Notes: generated from the letters alone by a model not told the origin. A stretch of 64,000 nucleotides of DNA from Bacteroidota bacterium (GCA_020161535.1 JAIUNW010000004.1:62001-126000), one strand, 5' to 3'. Numbered from the stretch's first letter, positions 15,362-25,042 are shown. Program-made: numbers and translations.

Positions 15362-16855
15362 ATGCGAAACTGGAAGTCCATAGTTGTACTGATTGCAGCC
15401 TGCTTTGCTGTAGGGTCAAAGTCATTTAGCCAGGCGACCCTTTCCCCCGGCGATCGGCCCGACCTGATGCCACTGCTACTGGCGGGGGCTGTTCCGCCAC
15501 CGGCGCACGACAGCGCCGCCCGCCGGGAATTCCAGATCGGCGAGATCCTGATTACAGGCAACAAGAAAACCAAGGACTTTATCATCAAGCGCGAATTGCC
15601 TTTTGCTGCGGGCGATTCGGTTCGGCTCGATGAGCTGGTGGAGAAATTCAAAGTAGGTCGCCAGCAATTGGTGAATACCCGTCTTTTCAATGATGTGGTC
15701 ATTTCGCTCAAAAGTTTTCGCGGCTATACCATTGATATACAGATCGATGTAAAAGAGCGCTGGTATATTTTCCCGATTCCCTATTTCAAACCGGTTGACC
15801 GGAACCTGCAAACCTGGGCCGATAAAGGCTATAGCCTCAGCCGCATCAACCTCGGCGCCAAGTTCACCTATTATAATACAACCGGCCGGAATGATCGCCT
15901 GCGTCTTTGGCTGATCACCGGTTATTCGCGGGCCCTGCAACTGAGCTACGACCAGCCTTTCGCTTTCAGTGATAAATCGCTCAAACACGGTTATGGCATC
16001 AATTTCAACTACAATGCCCAGAAAGAAGTGAACCCCATGACCGTGGGCAACAAGCAGTTTTTTCTGCGGGCCGATTCCATTCCGCATGCCAATAAGTTTT
16101 TGGAAGAAGTGAACAGTGCCAGCCTCAGTTATTCGTACCGGCCCCACCTGCGTACCCGCCATGTGGTGCGATTGGGCTTTACCACCGTGCGCATTGATAG
16201 TGCGGTTTGGCATGCCAACCCCAGCTACCTGACGGTGAACCAGAAACTCAAAAGCGTGTATCCCGAAATCTCCTATTCGGTCAGCTATATCAATACCGAT
16301 TATGCGCCTTATCCGCTTCGCGGGAAAATGGGCGACCTAACGATATCGCGCATGGGTTTTGGCCAGGACCTGGGTGTGTGGGCCCTGACCGCCCGCGGCA
16401 GCCAATCCTGGGACCTGCACAAGAAATTCTCTTATACCCTGCAGGCAAATGGTACCATTAAACTGCCCTTCGACCAGCCTTATACCCAGCACCGCATTTT
16501 TGGCTATGGCGATTTTTACCTGCGGGGGATGGAAAAATATGTGGTTGACGGGGTGGCGGCCTTGCTGGTTCGCAGTACCCTGCGTCGCGAATTTGCCAAT
16601 TTCACGATCGGCCTGCCGGTGCGCAGCCGGAGCCACGACCGGATTCCGTTTCGCATTTATGGAAAAACTTATGGCGACGCCGGCTATTCTTATAATAAGA
16701 ACTACCCCGACAATTCACTCGTAAACCGAATGCTGTATACCGCTGGTGCCGGGGTAGACATCGTAACCTTGTACGATGTGGTGATGCGGTTCGAATACAG
16801 CTTTAATATGTTGGGGCAGCAGGGACTCTTTTTCCACTTTAAGAATGATTTTTAA
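15362..16855 (+). CDS. Omp85/BamA-TamA-like outer membrane protein, short form
   Basis: 497 residues. A signal peptide (1-23) is followed by a Pro-rich linker and one recognisable POTRA domain (about 58-135: IGEILITGNKKTKDFIIKRELPFAAGDSV...FNDVVISLKSF). A membrane beta barrel (about 150-497) follows, ending FHFKNDF with the C-terminal Phe of outer membrane proteins. This is a second Omp85 protein besides BamA 4 kb downstream; the single POTRA suggests a specialised translocation or assembly role. Its stop TAA forms part of the nadK -7 element. Confidence 0.82.
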   Translation: MRNWKSIVVLIAACFAVGSKSFSQATLSPGDRPDLMPLLLAGAVPPPAHDSAARREFQIGEILITGNKKTKDFIIKRELPFAAGDSVRLDELVEKFKVGRQQLVNTRLFNDVVISLKSFRGYTIDIQIDVKERWYIFPIPYFKPVDRNLQTWADKGYSLSRINLGAKFTYYNTTGRNDRLRLWLITGYSRALQLSYDQPFAFSDKSLKHGYGINFNYNAQKEVNPMTVGNKQFFLRADSIPHANKFLEEVNSASLSYSYRPHLRTRHVVRLGFTTVRIDSAVWHANPSYLTVNQKLKSVYPEISYSVSYINTDYAPYPLRGKMGDLTISRMGFGQDLGVWALTARGSQSWDLHKKFSYTLQANGTIKLPFDQPYTQHRIFGYGDFYLRGMEKYVVDGVAALLVRSTLRREFANFTIGLPVRSRSHDRIPFRIYGKTYGDAGYSYNKNYPDNSLVNRMLYTAGAGVDIVTLYDVVMRFEYSFNMLGQQGLFFHFKNDF

Positions 16856-16860
16856 TTTTG
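16853..16860 (+). promoter_or_regulatory. -7 element TAATTTTG before nadK
   Basis: Exact TAnnTTTG match; its TAA is the stop codon of the Omp85-like gene, and the nadK ATG is 6 nt downstream. Confidence 0.5.
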
Positions 16861-16866
16861 CAGTAA

Positions 16867-17745
16867 ATGAGAGTGGCTATATACAGCCGGGTCATCGATC
16901 AGGATTATCATACAGAGATACATTCCCTTATCTCGGCCCTTGCTGAAAACAATATTGAACCGGTTATCTATCAACCGTTTTTTGAACAGTTGCATGATTC
17001 TATCCGTCAGCAGTTGAATGGCACCAAAACCTTTCGAAACAGTGATGACCTGGAAGAGTCCATCGAATTTATCATCAGCCTTGGCGGCGATGGCACCCTA
17101 CTTGATACGGTTACCCTGGTGCGCGACAAAAAGATTGCGATCCTCGGTATCAATTTCGGGCGATTGGGTTTTCTGGCCAGCATCAGCAAAGAGGAAATGA
17201 AAACAGCGGTGGCCAGTTTGAAGGGCCGGAATTTTGTGGTCGACAGTCGATCGTTGATTCACCTCGATGCCGACCGCACGCTGTTTGACACGCCCTATGC
17301 GCTGAACGAGTTTGCGATTCACAAAACAGACACTTCGCCCATGATCAAAATACACACCTATTTAAATGGTGAGTTTTTGAATACCTATTGGGCGGATGGC
17401 CTGATAGTAAGCACGCCCACCGGTTCAACGGGTTATTCGCTGAGTTGCGGTGGCCCGATAGTATTTCCCGATTCGGGCAGTTTTGTGATCACCCCGGTAG
17501 CGCCGCATAACCTGAATGTGCGTCCCATTGTGGTGCCCGATAACAATATTATTTCGTTTGAAGTGGAGGGCCGGGCCGATCATTTCATCTGTGCGCTTGA
17601 TAGTCGCCGGGAATTGGTTCCCAAAAGCATCCAACTGGCGGTGCGCCGTGAATCATTCGATGTTAACATCCTTCGGTTGAATGAAAACAATTTCCTGACC
17701 ACCTTGCGAAAGAAACTTTCCTGGGGCCTGGATACACGTAATTAG
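16867..17745 (+). CDS. nadK: NAD kinase
   Basis: 292 residues. It phosphorylates NAD to NADP. The GGDGT motif lies at 73-77 (ISLGGDGTLLDTV), and the second signature is STPTGSTGYSLSCGGPIV; the NRPIVV-like stretch LNVRPIVVPDNN follows. Cytosolic. The gene sits between the short Omp85 protein and the DUF6089 barrel, a conserved Bacteroidota neighbourhood. Confidence 0.95.
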   Translation: MRVAIYSRVIDQDYHTEIHSLISALAENNIEPVIYQPFFEQLHDSIRQQLNGTKTFRNSDDLEESIEFIISLGGDGTLLDTVTLVRDKKIAILGINFGRLGFLASISKEEMKTAVASLKGRNFVVDSRSLIHLDADRTLFDTPYALNEFAIHKTDTSPMIKIHTYLNGEFLNTYWADGLIVSTPTGSTGYSLSCGGPIVFPDSGSFVITPVAPHNLNVRPIVVPDNNIISFEVEGRADHFICALDSRRELVPKSIQLAVRRESFDVNILRLNENNFLTTLRKKLSWGLDTRN

Positions 17746-17814
17746 CAATACTTTATATATGTTAACCCGGGTGTTACCTTTTCAATCCCCCGATTTTAGA
17801 ACTATATTGCAACC

Positions 17815-18672
17815 ATGAAGAAGCTTATCGGGCTGCTCTGCCTCGTTACCATTATCCATACCTCGGTAAACGCCCAAATGGAATCGGTCGTTTTTTCGGG
17901 CGAATTCGGTTTTTCACTGGGTGCGGCGCACTATTTTGGCGACCTCAATCCACGGGCGCATTTCAACCGGCCGAAGCTGGCTGTTGGCGCTTTTTTTCGC
18001 AAGCAGTTTGGTAATTATATCGCGGTTCGGGTACAGGGCCAGTTTTCGCAAGTGGGGTATGCCGATAAGTACTACGACGACAATGAATTTCAACATCTGC
18101 GTAACCTTAGCTTCAATTCAAGCATTTGGGAACTGGGACTGCAGGGTGATTTCAACTTTTTCAAATTCATTCCGGGAACAGAAGAATATCGGTTTACGCC
18201 CTATGTGACCATCGGCGCCAGTATTTTTAGCTATGATCCGTATGCCTACCTGAACGGCACAAAATATTATTTGCGTCCGCTGGGTACCGAAGGCCAGGGC
18301 ACAGCTGCTTATCCAGATCGCAAACCTTATGGCAGTATGGCCTTTGCTGTGCCATTTGGGGTGGGCATCAAATACGCCATCAACCAGAAGATCAATATTG
18401 GTTTTGAAGTGCTTCATCGGTTCACTACCACCGATTACCTGGATGATGTCAGCACCACCTATGTTGGTGCCGATAAATTCCCCCTGCTGCCCGATGGCTC
18501 TACGTCGGTTGCCGGCCTGTTGCAAGACCGCAGCTATGAAGTAACCACCACGCCTATTGGCATCGAAGGCCGCCAGCGTGGCTATGCCAAACAAAAAGAC
18601 CAGTTTACCACAGCGCAGGTGACAGTGAGCTTTAACCTGACGAGCTATCGTTGTCCGAGCGCAAAACTGTGA
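17815..18672 (+). CDS. DUF6089/PorG-like outer membrane beta-barrel protein
   Basis: 285 residues with a 20-residue signal peptide (ending VNAQ). The body is an eight-stranded-type barrel with alternating aromatic strands; the GAAHYFGDLNP stretch near residue 40 is typical of DUF6089. This family includes PorG, an outer membrane subunit of the type IX secretion system in Porphyromonas. The PorG role is inferred from family and from gldC/gldH nearby. The gene ends at element B. Confidence 0.78.
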   Translation: MKKLIGLLCLVTIIHTSVNAQMESVVFSGEFGFSLGAAHYFGDLNPRAHFNRPKLAVGAFFRKQFGNYIAVRVQGQFSQVGYADKYYDDNEFQHLRNLSFNSSIWELGLQGDFNFFKFIPGTEEYRFTPYVTIGASIFSYDPYAYLNGTKYYLRPLGTEGQGTAAYPDRKPYGSMAFAVPFGVGIKYAINQKINIGFEVLHRFTTTDYLDDVSTTYVGADKFPLLPDGSTSVAGLLQDRSYEVTTTPIGIEGRQRGYAKQKDQFTTAQVTVSFNLTSYRCPSAKL

Positions 18673-18678
18673 TAGGTT

Positions 18679-19324
18679 GTTTAGGGTTTAAGGTTTAAGG
18701 TTTAAGTTGCTACCGCGGGTGTGGGCATGATACGAACAGCCAAGTTGAAAATATGGACAATTGCTGGTTATGGGTTTATTGTAGCTGGCGCAGGACATGG
18801 TGACCGATACAGATTTTACGCTGTCGTTTAACGGCGAAAGGAATCACTTGGCGGTTGTTGGGCTGTTTTGTTTTTAGGTCAAATGGCTTTGATGGTATCG
18901 TTGATCTATGGAAAACAGAGATGGAAAGATGTATATAGAGACCCGTATACCCAAATAGTGTTGCCAACATTGATCCCGCTATTCATTTGTACTCTTGCAA
19001 CCTTTTTTGGTCGGCCGATGTCGAAAATGTATCATCGGTTGATTGATATATAACCGGCCGCCAACAACATCGGCCCTGCATGGTTGCGTGCAAAAAGGAT
19101 GGGTTAGCGATTAGCCACTTTTTAATAGGTGAGTGCAGATAGCAATGGTGCGCACGGTTTCTATGGTTGCGCCCGGGCTGAACCATGAAAAAATGTGCCC
19201 GCCATCCCCAAATTCACCGCTTGCTGGGCAAAAATGGGCAATTTGGTCTCCAAAAACAGCTATTTCGTAGCGTCTCAAGCCCGTTCGGGGCCCAACCTTA
19301 AACTTTAAACATTAAACCTTAAAC
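18679..19324. repeat. Inverted-repeat-bounded intergenic element B (about 650 bp)
   Basis: The left end (18679-18725) has three TTTAAGG-type heptamers then GTTGCTACCGCGGG; the right end (19292-19324) is an inverted copy without the GC hairpin. The interior shows no convincing gene: one 56-codon hydrophobic frame (18883-19053) exists but has no promoter or family. The right end stops 7 nt before the uppS -7 element. Confidence 0.55.
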
Positions 19325-19330
19325 TTTCAT

Positions 19331-19338
19331 TAGTTTTG
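19331..19338 (+). promoter_or_regulatory. -7 element TAGTTTTG of uppS
   Basis: Exact TAnnTTTG match 20 nt before the uppS ATG, immediately after element B. Confidence 0.5.
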
Positions 19339-19358
19339 CCCCCTGAAAAAAAGCACGC

Positions 19359-20114
19359 ATGTCGGCCTTGAAGGCGGAAATAGACTTGAATAGATTGCCC
19401 CGGCATATTGCCATCATCATGGATGGGAATGGTCGTTGGGCGCAGGAAAAGGGGCAGGATCGTCTTTTCGGCCACTACCATGCTGTACAGAGTGTGCGGG
19501 AAGTGGTTGAAGGTTGTGCCGAATTGGGCGTTGGTTACCTGACCTTATATGCCTTCAGCACCGAGAATTGGGACCGGCCGGAGCAGGAAGTAAATGGCCT
19601 GATGGAGTTGCTGGTTAATACCATTCGAGAAGAAGTGCCTACCCTGAACAAAAACAATATTCGGCTTCATGTGATTGGCGACAGAACCATGTTGCCTGCT
19701 ACCGCCCAGCACGCCCTGAAAGAAGCGATTGACCTGACTGGCCATAATACCGGCCTCAACCTGGTGCTGGCACTCAGTTATAGCAGTCGCTGGGAATTGG
19801 TGGAAGCCGTGAAGCAAATTGGCCAGGACGTAAAAGCGGGCAAACTTGATCCCGCCGGTATTACGCAAGATACCCTTCAGCAATACCTCTGCACCAGTGA
19901 TTTTCCTGATCCGGAACTGATGATCCGCACCAGCGGCGAATTCAGGATCAGCAACTTTTTGTTGTACCAGCTTGCCTATGCCGAATTGTATTTTACCAGT
20001 GTACGCTGGCCAGATTTCCGGAAAAACAATCTTTATGAGGCTATTCTTGACTTCCAGAAAAGAGAAAGACGGTTCGGCAAAACCAGCGCGCAAGTGCAAA
20101 ACACAGCCCTTTAA
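19359..20114 (+). CDS. uppS: Isoprenyl (undecaprenyl) diphosphate synthase
   Basis: 251 residues, the normal length. It extends farnesyl diphosphate with isopentenyl diphosphate to the C55 carrier lipid for peptidoglycan and surface glycans. Motifs are IAIIMDGNGRWA (catalytic Asp22), LTLYAFSTENW, and the C-terminal RTSGEFRISNFLLYQLAY...WPDF. Followed by bamA after 51 bp, probably co-transcribed. Confidence 0.95.
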   Translation: MSALKAEIDLNRLPRHIAIIMDGNGRWAQEKGQDRLFGHYHAVQSVREVVEGCAELGVGYLTLYAFSTENWDRPEQEVNGLMELLVNTIREEVPTLNKNNIRLHVIGDRTMLPATAQHALKEAIDLTGHNTGLNLVLALSYSSRWELVEAVKQIGQDVKAGKLDPAGITQDTLQQYLCTSDFPDPELMIRTSGEFRISNFLLYQLAYAELYFTSVRWPDFRKNNLYEAILDFQKRERRFGKTSAQVQNTAL

Positions 20115-20165
20115 CAAAGCTTTTTAAACTATCCGCTTAATTTGCCTACTTTATAAAACCGCCTG

Positions 20166-22883
20166 ATGCTCCGAAGATTACCCGTTGTTGCCTTACTGCT
20201 GCTTATGATCGGACTGAAAGCCACTGCGCAACAACCTGATACAATACCCCAAATCGTTGATCCGGAATTGCAGGCCGTGATGAATGCCAAGACCCCCAAA
20301 GAATTTACCATTGCGGGCATAAAAGTGACAGGTACAAAGTACCGCGATGAATCTTTACTGCTGTCAATTTCAGGATTAACTGTTGGTGAAAAAATTGTTT
20401 TACCCGGCGGCGACAATGTCAGCAAAGCAATACTTAACCTCTGGAAACAGAATTTGTTCTCTGATATCCAGATCTTTTTTACCAAACTGGATGGCACCGA
20501 TCTTTACCTCGAAATTCAAGTAGTAGAACGACCCAGTTTGTCGAGCTATTCTTTTAAAGGCATCCGCAAATCAGAACAGGAAGACCTCGAAAAAAAGACG
20601 GGCCTGGTGAAAGGCCGGGTGATCACCGAAAACATGAAGCGGAATGCGGTGATGAACATCGAAAAATATTACAGTGAAAAAGGATTCAGGGGCGCTTCGG
20701 TCGATATCATAGAACGGCCCGACCCCGCTTTCGTGAATACCCAGCAACTCATCTTCAACGTTTCCAAGGGCAATAAGGTGCGCATCAACAATGTCAACTT
20801 TTTCGGCAACGAAAAAGTATCGACTGCCAAGTTGAAGAAGCAGATGAAGGGCACCAAAGAAACTTCGCGCGCAACACTGTATGCCGATAAAGATTCAAGC
20901 ACTTTCGGCGTCATTAAAAGACCAGATTTTACGGAGTACATTCACGACTATGGGTACTTGTCGCCCACCAAAACACTGGCTTACCTCGATCCCTGGTTTC
21001 GTTTCCGCTTGTTTAGTTCAGCCAAGTTCAACGAAAAAAAATATGGTGAAGACAAAGACAAAGTGGTTGACTACTACAACTCGGTGGGTTATCGCGATGC
21101 AGGCATTGTAAAAGACTCTCTGTATTATAATCCCAAAGGCAACCTCAATATCGATATCAAGGTAGATGAAGGCCGCCAGTATTTTTTTGGTGACATCACC
21201 TGGAAAGGAAACACCAAATACAGCGACTCTGTTCTTAGCTTGATGCTGGGCATTAAGAAGGGCGATATCTACAACCAGGAAACGCTGAATAAAAAATTGC
21301 GGATGTCGCAGGAAGGCGGTGACATCAGTGGTTACTATATGGACGATGGTTATCTTTTCTTCAGCGTTGAACCCATTGAAACCAGGGTTTACAACGATAC
21401 GATCGACTTCGAAATCAGGATGCGCGAAGGACCGCAGGCGACCATCAAAAACATCAATATTTCCGGTAACGACAAAACCAAGGAATATGTGATCAGGCGC
21501 GAACTGCGCACCATACCCGGAGAGAAATTCAGTCGCACCGACCTGATTCGTTCTCAACGCGAAATCTCCAACCTCGGTTATTTCAACCAGGAGAAAATTG
21601 ATATCAACCCGGTTCCCAACCCCGACGATGGAACGGTCGACATTAACTATAAAGTAGAAGAAAAATCAAACGACCAGTTGGAACTATCGGCAGGCTGGGG
21701 TGGTAATATTGGTTTGACCGGCACCCTGGGGGTGACCTTCAACAACTTCTCGATCCGGAATATTTTCAACAAAGAAACCTGGGATCCGCTGCCAACGGGC
21801 GACGGACAAAAGCTGAGTGTGCGCGTGCAGAGTAACGGTCGCCAGTTCCGTTCTTATAACTTTTCTTTCACCGAACCCTGGCTGGGCGGTAAGCGACGCA
21901 ACTCGTTCACGGTGAGTTTTTACAGCACCCGTTTTGCGAATGCCTACAACCCTTACACCGGTTATTACGACCGTAAGGCAGGGGATACATCGTTTTTACG
22001 AACACTCGGCGTGTCGATTGCCCTCGGCAAACAACTGCACTGGCCCGACGACTATTTCACGTTGGTATACTCGCTTAACCTGACCCAGTATAAACTTCGC
22101 AACTATCCCAACCTGTTCCCGGGATTGAACAATACCACGGCACATAATATCAGTTTGAAACTGGCCTTGAACCGCAACTCGGTCGACCAGCCGATCTACC
22201 CCCGAAGCGGGTCTAACCTCCTGATGAGCTTGCAGGCCACGCCGCCTTATTCGCTGATCGACCCCAGCCGCGTCAATTCAAAGAACCCCTATGAATTGCC
22301 CGAGTTTCATAAGTGGCGCATCACCGGCGAATGGTATGTGCCCATTGGCCGACCGATGGGTGCTGATCGGAGCAAGCAATTTGTATTCAAGGCAGCCGCT
22401 AAATACGGCTTTATGGGCCGGTACAATTCGAAACTGGGCTTCTCGCCATTTGAAAGATTCCAGGTGGGCGACGCCGGTTTGACCAACAACTTTGGCTTGC
22501 TGGGCTATGATATCATCGCACACCGCGGCTACCCCGTATATGATAATTCAGATCCCTCGATAAACCCTGATAAGTCATCGGCCAGCCAGTTCTTTACGAT
22601 ATTTAACAAGTACACGATGGAATTGCGCTATCCGTTTTCGACCAACCCAAGCAGCACCATCTACGGACTTGCCTTTTTTGAAGCAGCCAACGGTTGGTAC
22701 ACGTATAAGGACTACAATCCCTTCCGTCTGCGGCGCAGTGCCGGTTTGGGTATGCGTTTCTTCCTGCCCATGTTTGGTCTGTTGGGATTTGATTATGGTA
22801 TCGGATTTGATCGTATGACGCCAGGTGGTAAATTGAGCAGCGCGGCCAAGTTCACCTTTATGCTTGGCTTTGAACCGGAATAA
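20166..22883 (+). CDS. bamA: Outer membrane protein assembly factor BamA
   Basis: 905 residues. A signal peptide (1-21) is followed by a run of POTRA domains (about 45-465; ends recognisable as FTIAGIKVTGTKY, VRINNVNFFGNEKV, YFFGDITWKGNTKY, ATIKNINISGNDKT) and a 16-strand Omp85 barrel (about 480-905). It inserts beta-barrel proteins into the outer membrane with periplasmic chaperones; two Skp-like genes follow directly. The third POTRA has an insertion (RPDFTEYIHDYGYLSPTKTL) compared with E. coli. Confidence 0.95.
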   Translation: MLRRLPVVALLLLMIGLKATAQQPDTIPQIVDPELQAVMNAKTPKEFTIAGIKVTGTKYRDESLLLSISGLTVGEKIVLPGGDNVSKAILNLWKQNLFSDIQIFFTKLDGTDLYLEIQVVERPSLSSYSFKGIRKSEQEDLEKKTGLVKGRVITENMKRNAVMNIEKYYSEKGFRGASVDIIERPDPAFVNTQQLIFNVSKGNKVRINNVNFFGNEKVSTAKLKKQMKGTKETSRATLYADKDSSTFGVIKRPDFTEYIHDYGYLSPTKTLAYLDPWFRFRLFSSAKFNEKKYGEDKDKVVDYYNSVGYRDAGIVKDSLYYNPKGNLNIDIKVDEGRQYFFGDITWKGNTKYSDSVLSLMLGIKKGDIYNQETLNKKLRMSQEGGDISGYYMDDGYLFFSVEPIETRVYNDTIDFEIRMREGPQATIKNINISGNDKTKEYVIRRELRTIPGEKFSRTDLIRSQREISNLGYFNQEKIDINPVPNPDDGTVDINYKVEEKSNDQLELSAGWGGNIGLTGTLGVTFNNFSIRNIFNKETWDPLPTGDGQKLSVRVQSNGRQFRSYNFSFTEPWLGGKRRNSFTVSFYSTRFANAYNPYTGYYDRKAGDTSFLRTLGVSIALGKQLHWPDDYFTLVYSLNLTQYKLRNYPNLFPGLNNTTAHNISLKLALNRNSVDQPIYPRSGSNLLMSLQATPPYSLIDPSRVNSKNPYELPEFHKWRITGEWYVPIGRPMGADRSKQFVFKAAAKYGFMGRYNSKLGFSPFERFQVGDAGLTNNFGLLGYDIIAHRGYPVYDNSDPSINPDKSSASQFFTIFNKYTMELRYPFSTNPSSTIYGLAFFEAANGWYTYKDYNPFRLRRSAGLGMRFFLPMFGLLGFDYGIGFDRMTPGGKLSSAAKFTFMLGFEPE

Positions 22884-22907
22884 AAAACTGTCATCAAATA
22901 TTGCAAT

Positions 22908-23420
22908 ATGAAAAAATTAATAACCTTACTGTCATTCGTTTTGCTGGCTGTGTTATCGGCTGATGCACAACGGTATGCGATTGTAGATACCAGGTATATA
23001 CTGGATAAAATGCCTGAATACAAGGAGGCGCAAACCAAACTTGACAAGATCAGCCAAGACTGGCAGAAAGAGATCGACGGCAAACAAGCTGCATTGGATA
23101 AAATGTATAAAGATTATGAGGCCGAGCAGGTTATGTTGAGTGAGGAGTTGCGGAAGAAAAGAGAAGATGAAATTTTTGTGCGGGAGAAAGAAGTTCGCGA
23201 CCTGCAACGCAAGCGATTTGGCTTTGAAGGTGACCTGTTTAAGCAACGCCAGGAACTCGTGAAACCCGTGCAGGACAAGGTTTACACGGCCATCCAGAAA
23301 ATTGCGGCGGCCCGTATGTACGACTTTATTTTGGACAAAAGTGAAGGAATTACCGTTATATTTGCCGACCCTAAACTCGATAAGAGCGAAGATGTACTTC
23401 GGGAACTCGGTGTTAAGTAA
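22908..23420 (+). CDS. OmpH/Skp-family periplasmic chaperone (first copy)
   Basis: 170 residues: signal peptide (1-21, ending SADA) then the Skp core: YAIVDTRYILDKMPEYKEAQTKLD, a long charged coiled coil (about 40-125) and the tail DFILDKSEGITVIFADPKLD. Skp trimers hold unfolded outer membrane proteins for BamA. It is 24 bp after bamA and 66 bp before the second copy; the two share the fold but are clearly diverged. Confidence 0.9.
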   Translation: MKKLITLLSFVLLAVLSADAQRYAIVDTRYILDKMPEYKEAQTKLDKISQDWQKEIDGKQAALDKMYKDYEAEQVMLSEELRKKREDEIFVREKEVRDLQRKRFGFEGDLFKQRQELVKPVQDKVYTAIQKIAAARMYDFILDKSEGITVIFADPKLDKSEDVLRELGVK

Positions 23421-23486
23421 AACCCAAACCTCGTAAGGAGACAACGTCAACCCCTACAAAAACAACTTTAAGTAACAAACAAAAGC

Positions 23487-23993
23487 ATGAAAAAGGTTTT
23501 ATCAATTTTGATGGTAGCTATTGGCCTGGTGTCGGTTAGCAGCGGTGTTAAAGCACAGACCAAAATCGGTTATATCAGCTTCAATGAGATTGTTAGCTTG
23601 ATGCCCGAAGCAAAAAAAGCTGATTCTACATTGAATCAATTTCGCGATGCGCTGATTGCATCTGCACAAGACAAAGAAACAGCGCTGAACGAAGCGATTC
23701 AGAAGTTCAATAAAGACTCAGTTACCATGGCTGCTGCCGTGAAAGACGTGAAGCGTAAAGACCTTCAGGCTAAGCTGCAGGAATTGCAGGGCGAAGAGCA
23801 ACGCATTCAACAGGAGTTGCAAAAAAAGCAGGAAGAACTCAGCGGACCCATTCAGAAAAAAGCAATGGATGCGGTAACTGCAGTGGCCAAAGAAGCGGGC
23901 TATACGTATGTGATGCCCAAAGAATACCTGATTGTTTCTCCGCCTGCCGACGACCTTCTGCCGCTGGTGAAAAAGAAATTGGGGTTGAAATAA
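23487..23993 (+). CDS. OmpH/Skp-family periplasmic chaperone (second copy)
   Basis: 168 residues: signal peptide (1-24, ending VKAQ), then IGYISFNEIVSLMPEAKKAD, a coiled coil rich in Gln and Lys (about 50-125) and the tail YTYVMPKEYLIVSPPADDLLPLV. Second of a tandem pair after bamA, a standard Bacteroidota arrangement. The operon ends at a strong hairpin terminator 50 bp downstream. Confidence 0.9.
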   Translation: MKKVLSILMVAIGLVSVSSGVKAQTKIGYISFNEIVSLMPEAKKADSTLNQFRDALIASAQDKETALNEAIQKFNKDSVTMAAAVKDVKRKDLQAKLQELQGEEQRIQQELQKKQEELSGPIQKKAMDAVTAVAKEAGYTYVMPKEYLIVSPPADDLLPLVKKKLGLK

Positions 23994-24040
23994 TGCCTTT
24001 CAATTGACATCATTCATATCACTTATTAAGGCTCAACATG

Positions 24041-24065
24041 AACGCCGGGATAGCATCCCGGCGTT
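24041..24065 (+). terminator. Rho-independent terminator of the uppS-bamA-skp operon
   Basis: A perfect 11-bp stem (core CGCCGGGAT/ATCCCGGCG) with a 3-nt loop AGC, followed by TTTGTTGTTTT. Confidence 0.85.
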
Positions 24066-24153
24066 TGTTGTTTTAAGTGGTTTGGTTAGGCGGCTTGCAT
24101 TCGTCCGTTCGCGATTTCAGTTGTAAGTTGCAGACTTAACCAGTGCATTGAGT

Positions 24154-24984
24154 ATGGCAGAATCATTTGCGCCGATAGGCATTTTCGACTCCGGATACGG
24201 TGGCCTCACTGTGATGAAAGATATTGTGGAGCGACTGCCTGCCTATGATTTTGTGTATCTGGGCGACAATGCCCGCGCGCCTTACGGGAACCGGAGCTTT
24301 GACACGGTGTATCGGTACACCCTACAGGCGGTGCAATGGTTCTTCGACCAGGGATGTCCGTTAGTAGTGCTGGCCTGTAACACCGCTTCGGCCAAAGCCC
24401 TCCGCACCATCCAGCAGCAAGACCTGCCGAAGATAGCGCCCGACAAGCGGGTTTTGGGGGTGATTCGCCCGACGACCGAAATAGTGGGCAACTATTCGCT
24501 GAGCGCTGAGCTCGGTCTCCTGGCCACTGCCGGTACCGTGGCTTCCGATTCTTATGCCATCGAGCTGGCGAAATTTTTCCCTGAAGTGAAACTTTACCAG
24601 GAAGCCTGCCCCATGTGGGTGCCCCTGGTAGAAAACAACGAGCACCTAAAGCCGGGCGCGGATTATTTTATCAGGCAGCACATCAACCGCCTGCTGGAAA
24701 AGCAACCCAAAATCGACACCATTTTGCTGGCCTGCACCCATTATCCGCTGCTGGAAGAGAAGATCATGTCTTTTCTGCCCAAGGGCATCCGGTTGATTTC
24801 ACAGGGTCCCCTGGTGGCGACCAGCTTGGCCGATTACCTGTACCGGCACCCTGAAATGGACGGCCGCATCAGTAAAAATGGCAGCCAATGCTTCTTTACA
24901 ACCGACGATCCCCTTGATTTTCAACGCCGTTCGGCCATATTCTTCGGTCAGCCCGTTTCGGCCAGAAAAGTAGAACTGGCCTGA
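24154..24984 (+). CDS. murI: Glutamate racemase
   Basis: 276 residues from the ATG at 24154 (a TTG two codons upstream is less likely). It converts L- to D-glutamate for peptidoglycan. Both catalytic cysteines are present: VLACNTASA and LLACTHYPLL. IGIFDSGYGGLTV and YLGDNARAPYG are family signatures. It lies after the bamA operon terminator and has its own transcription. Confidence 0.95.
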   Translation: MAESFAPIGIFDSGYGGLTVMKDIVERLPAYDFVYLGDNARAPYGNRSFDTVYRYTLQAVQWFFDQGCPLVVLACNTASAKALRTIQQQDLPKIAPDKRVLGVIRPTTEIVGNYSLSAELGLLATAGTVASDSYAIELAKFFPEVKLYQEACPMWVPLVENNEHLKPGADYFIRQHINRLLEKQPKIDTILLACTHYPLLEEKIMSFLPKGIRLISQGPLVATSLADYLYRHPEMDGRISKNGSQCFFTTDDPLDFQRRSAIFFGQPVSARKVELA

Positions 24985-25014
24985 TTTTTACTTTTTAGTT
25001 TTTACATTTTGCAG

Positions 25015-25022
25015 TACCTTCG
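25015..25022 (+). promoter_or_regulatory. Near-consensus -7 element TACCTTCG ahead of rpmH
   Basis: One mismatch to TAnnTTTG; it would give a leader of about 100 nt that contains the hairpin at 25043-25060. Confidence 0.3.
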
Positions 25023-25042
25023 CGTTCCCTTTCACGACACTG

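Noticed and set aside
18883..19053. A 56-codon hydrophobic reading frame inside element B
   Set aside because: No promoter, no recognised family, no neighbour coupling, and it lies within a repeat-bounded segment; it could be a decayed gene fragment but cannot be supported.
24041..24065. The strong palindrome after the second skp gene as an operator
   Set aside because: Position after the operon, GC-rich stem and following T-rich stretch fit a terminator.
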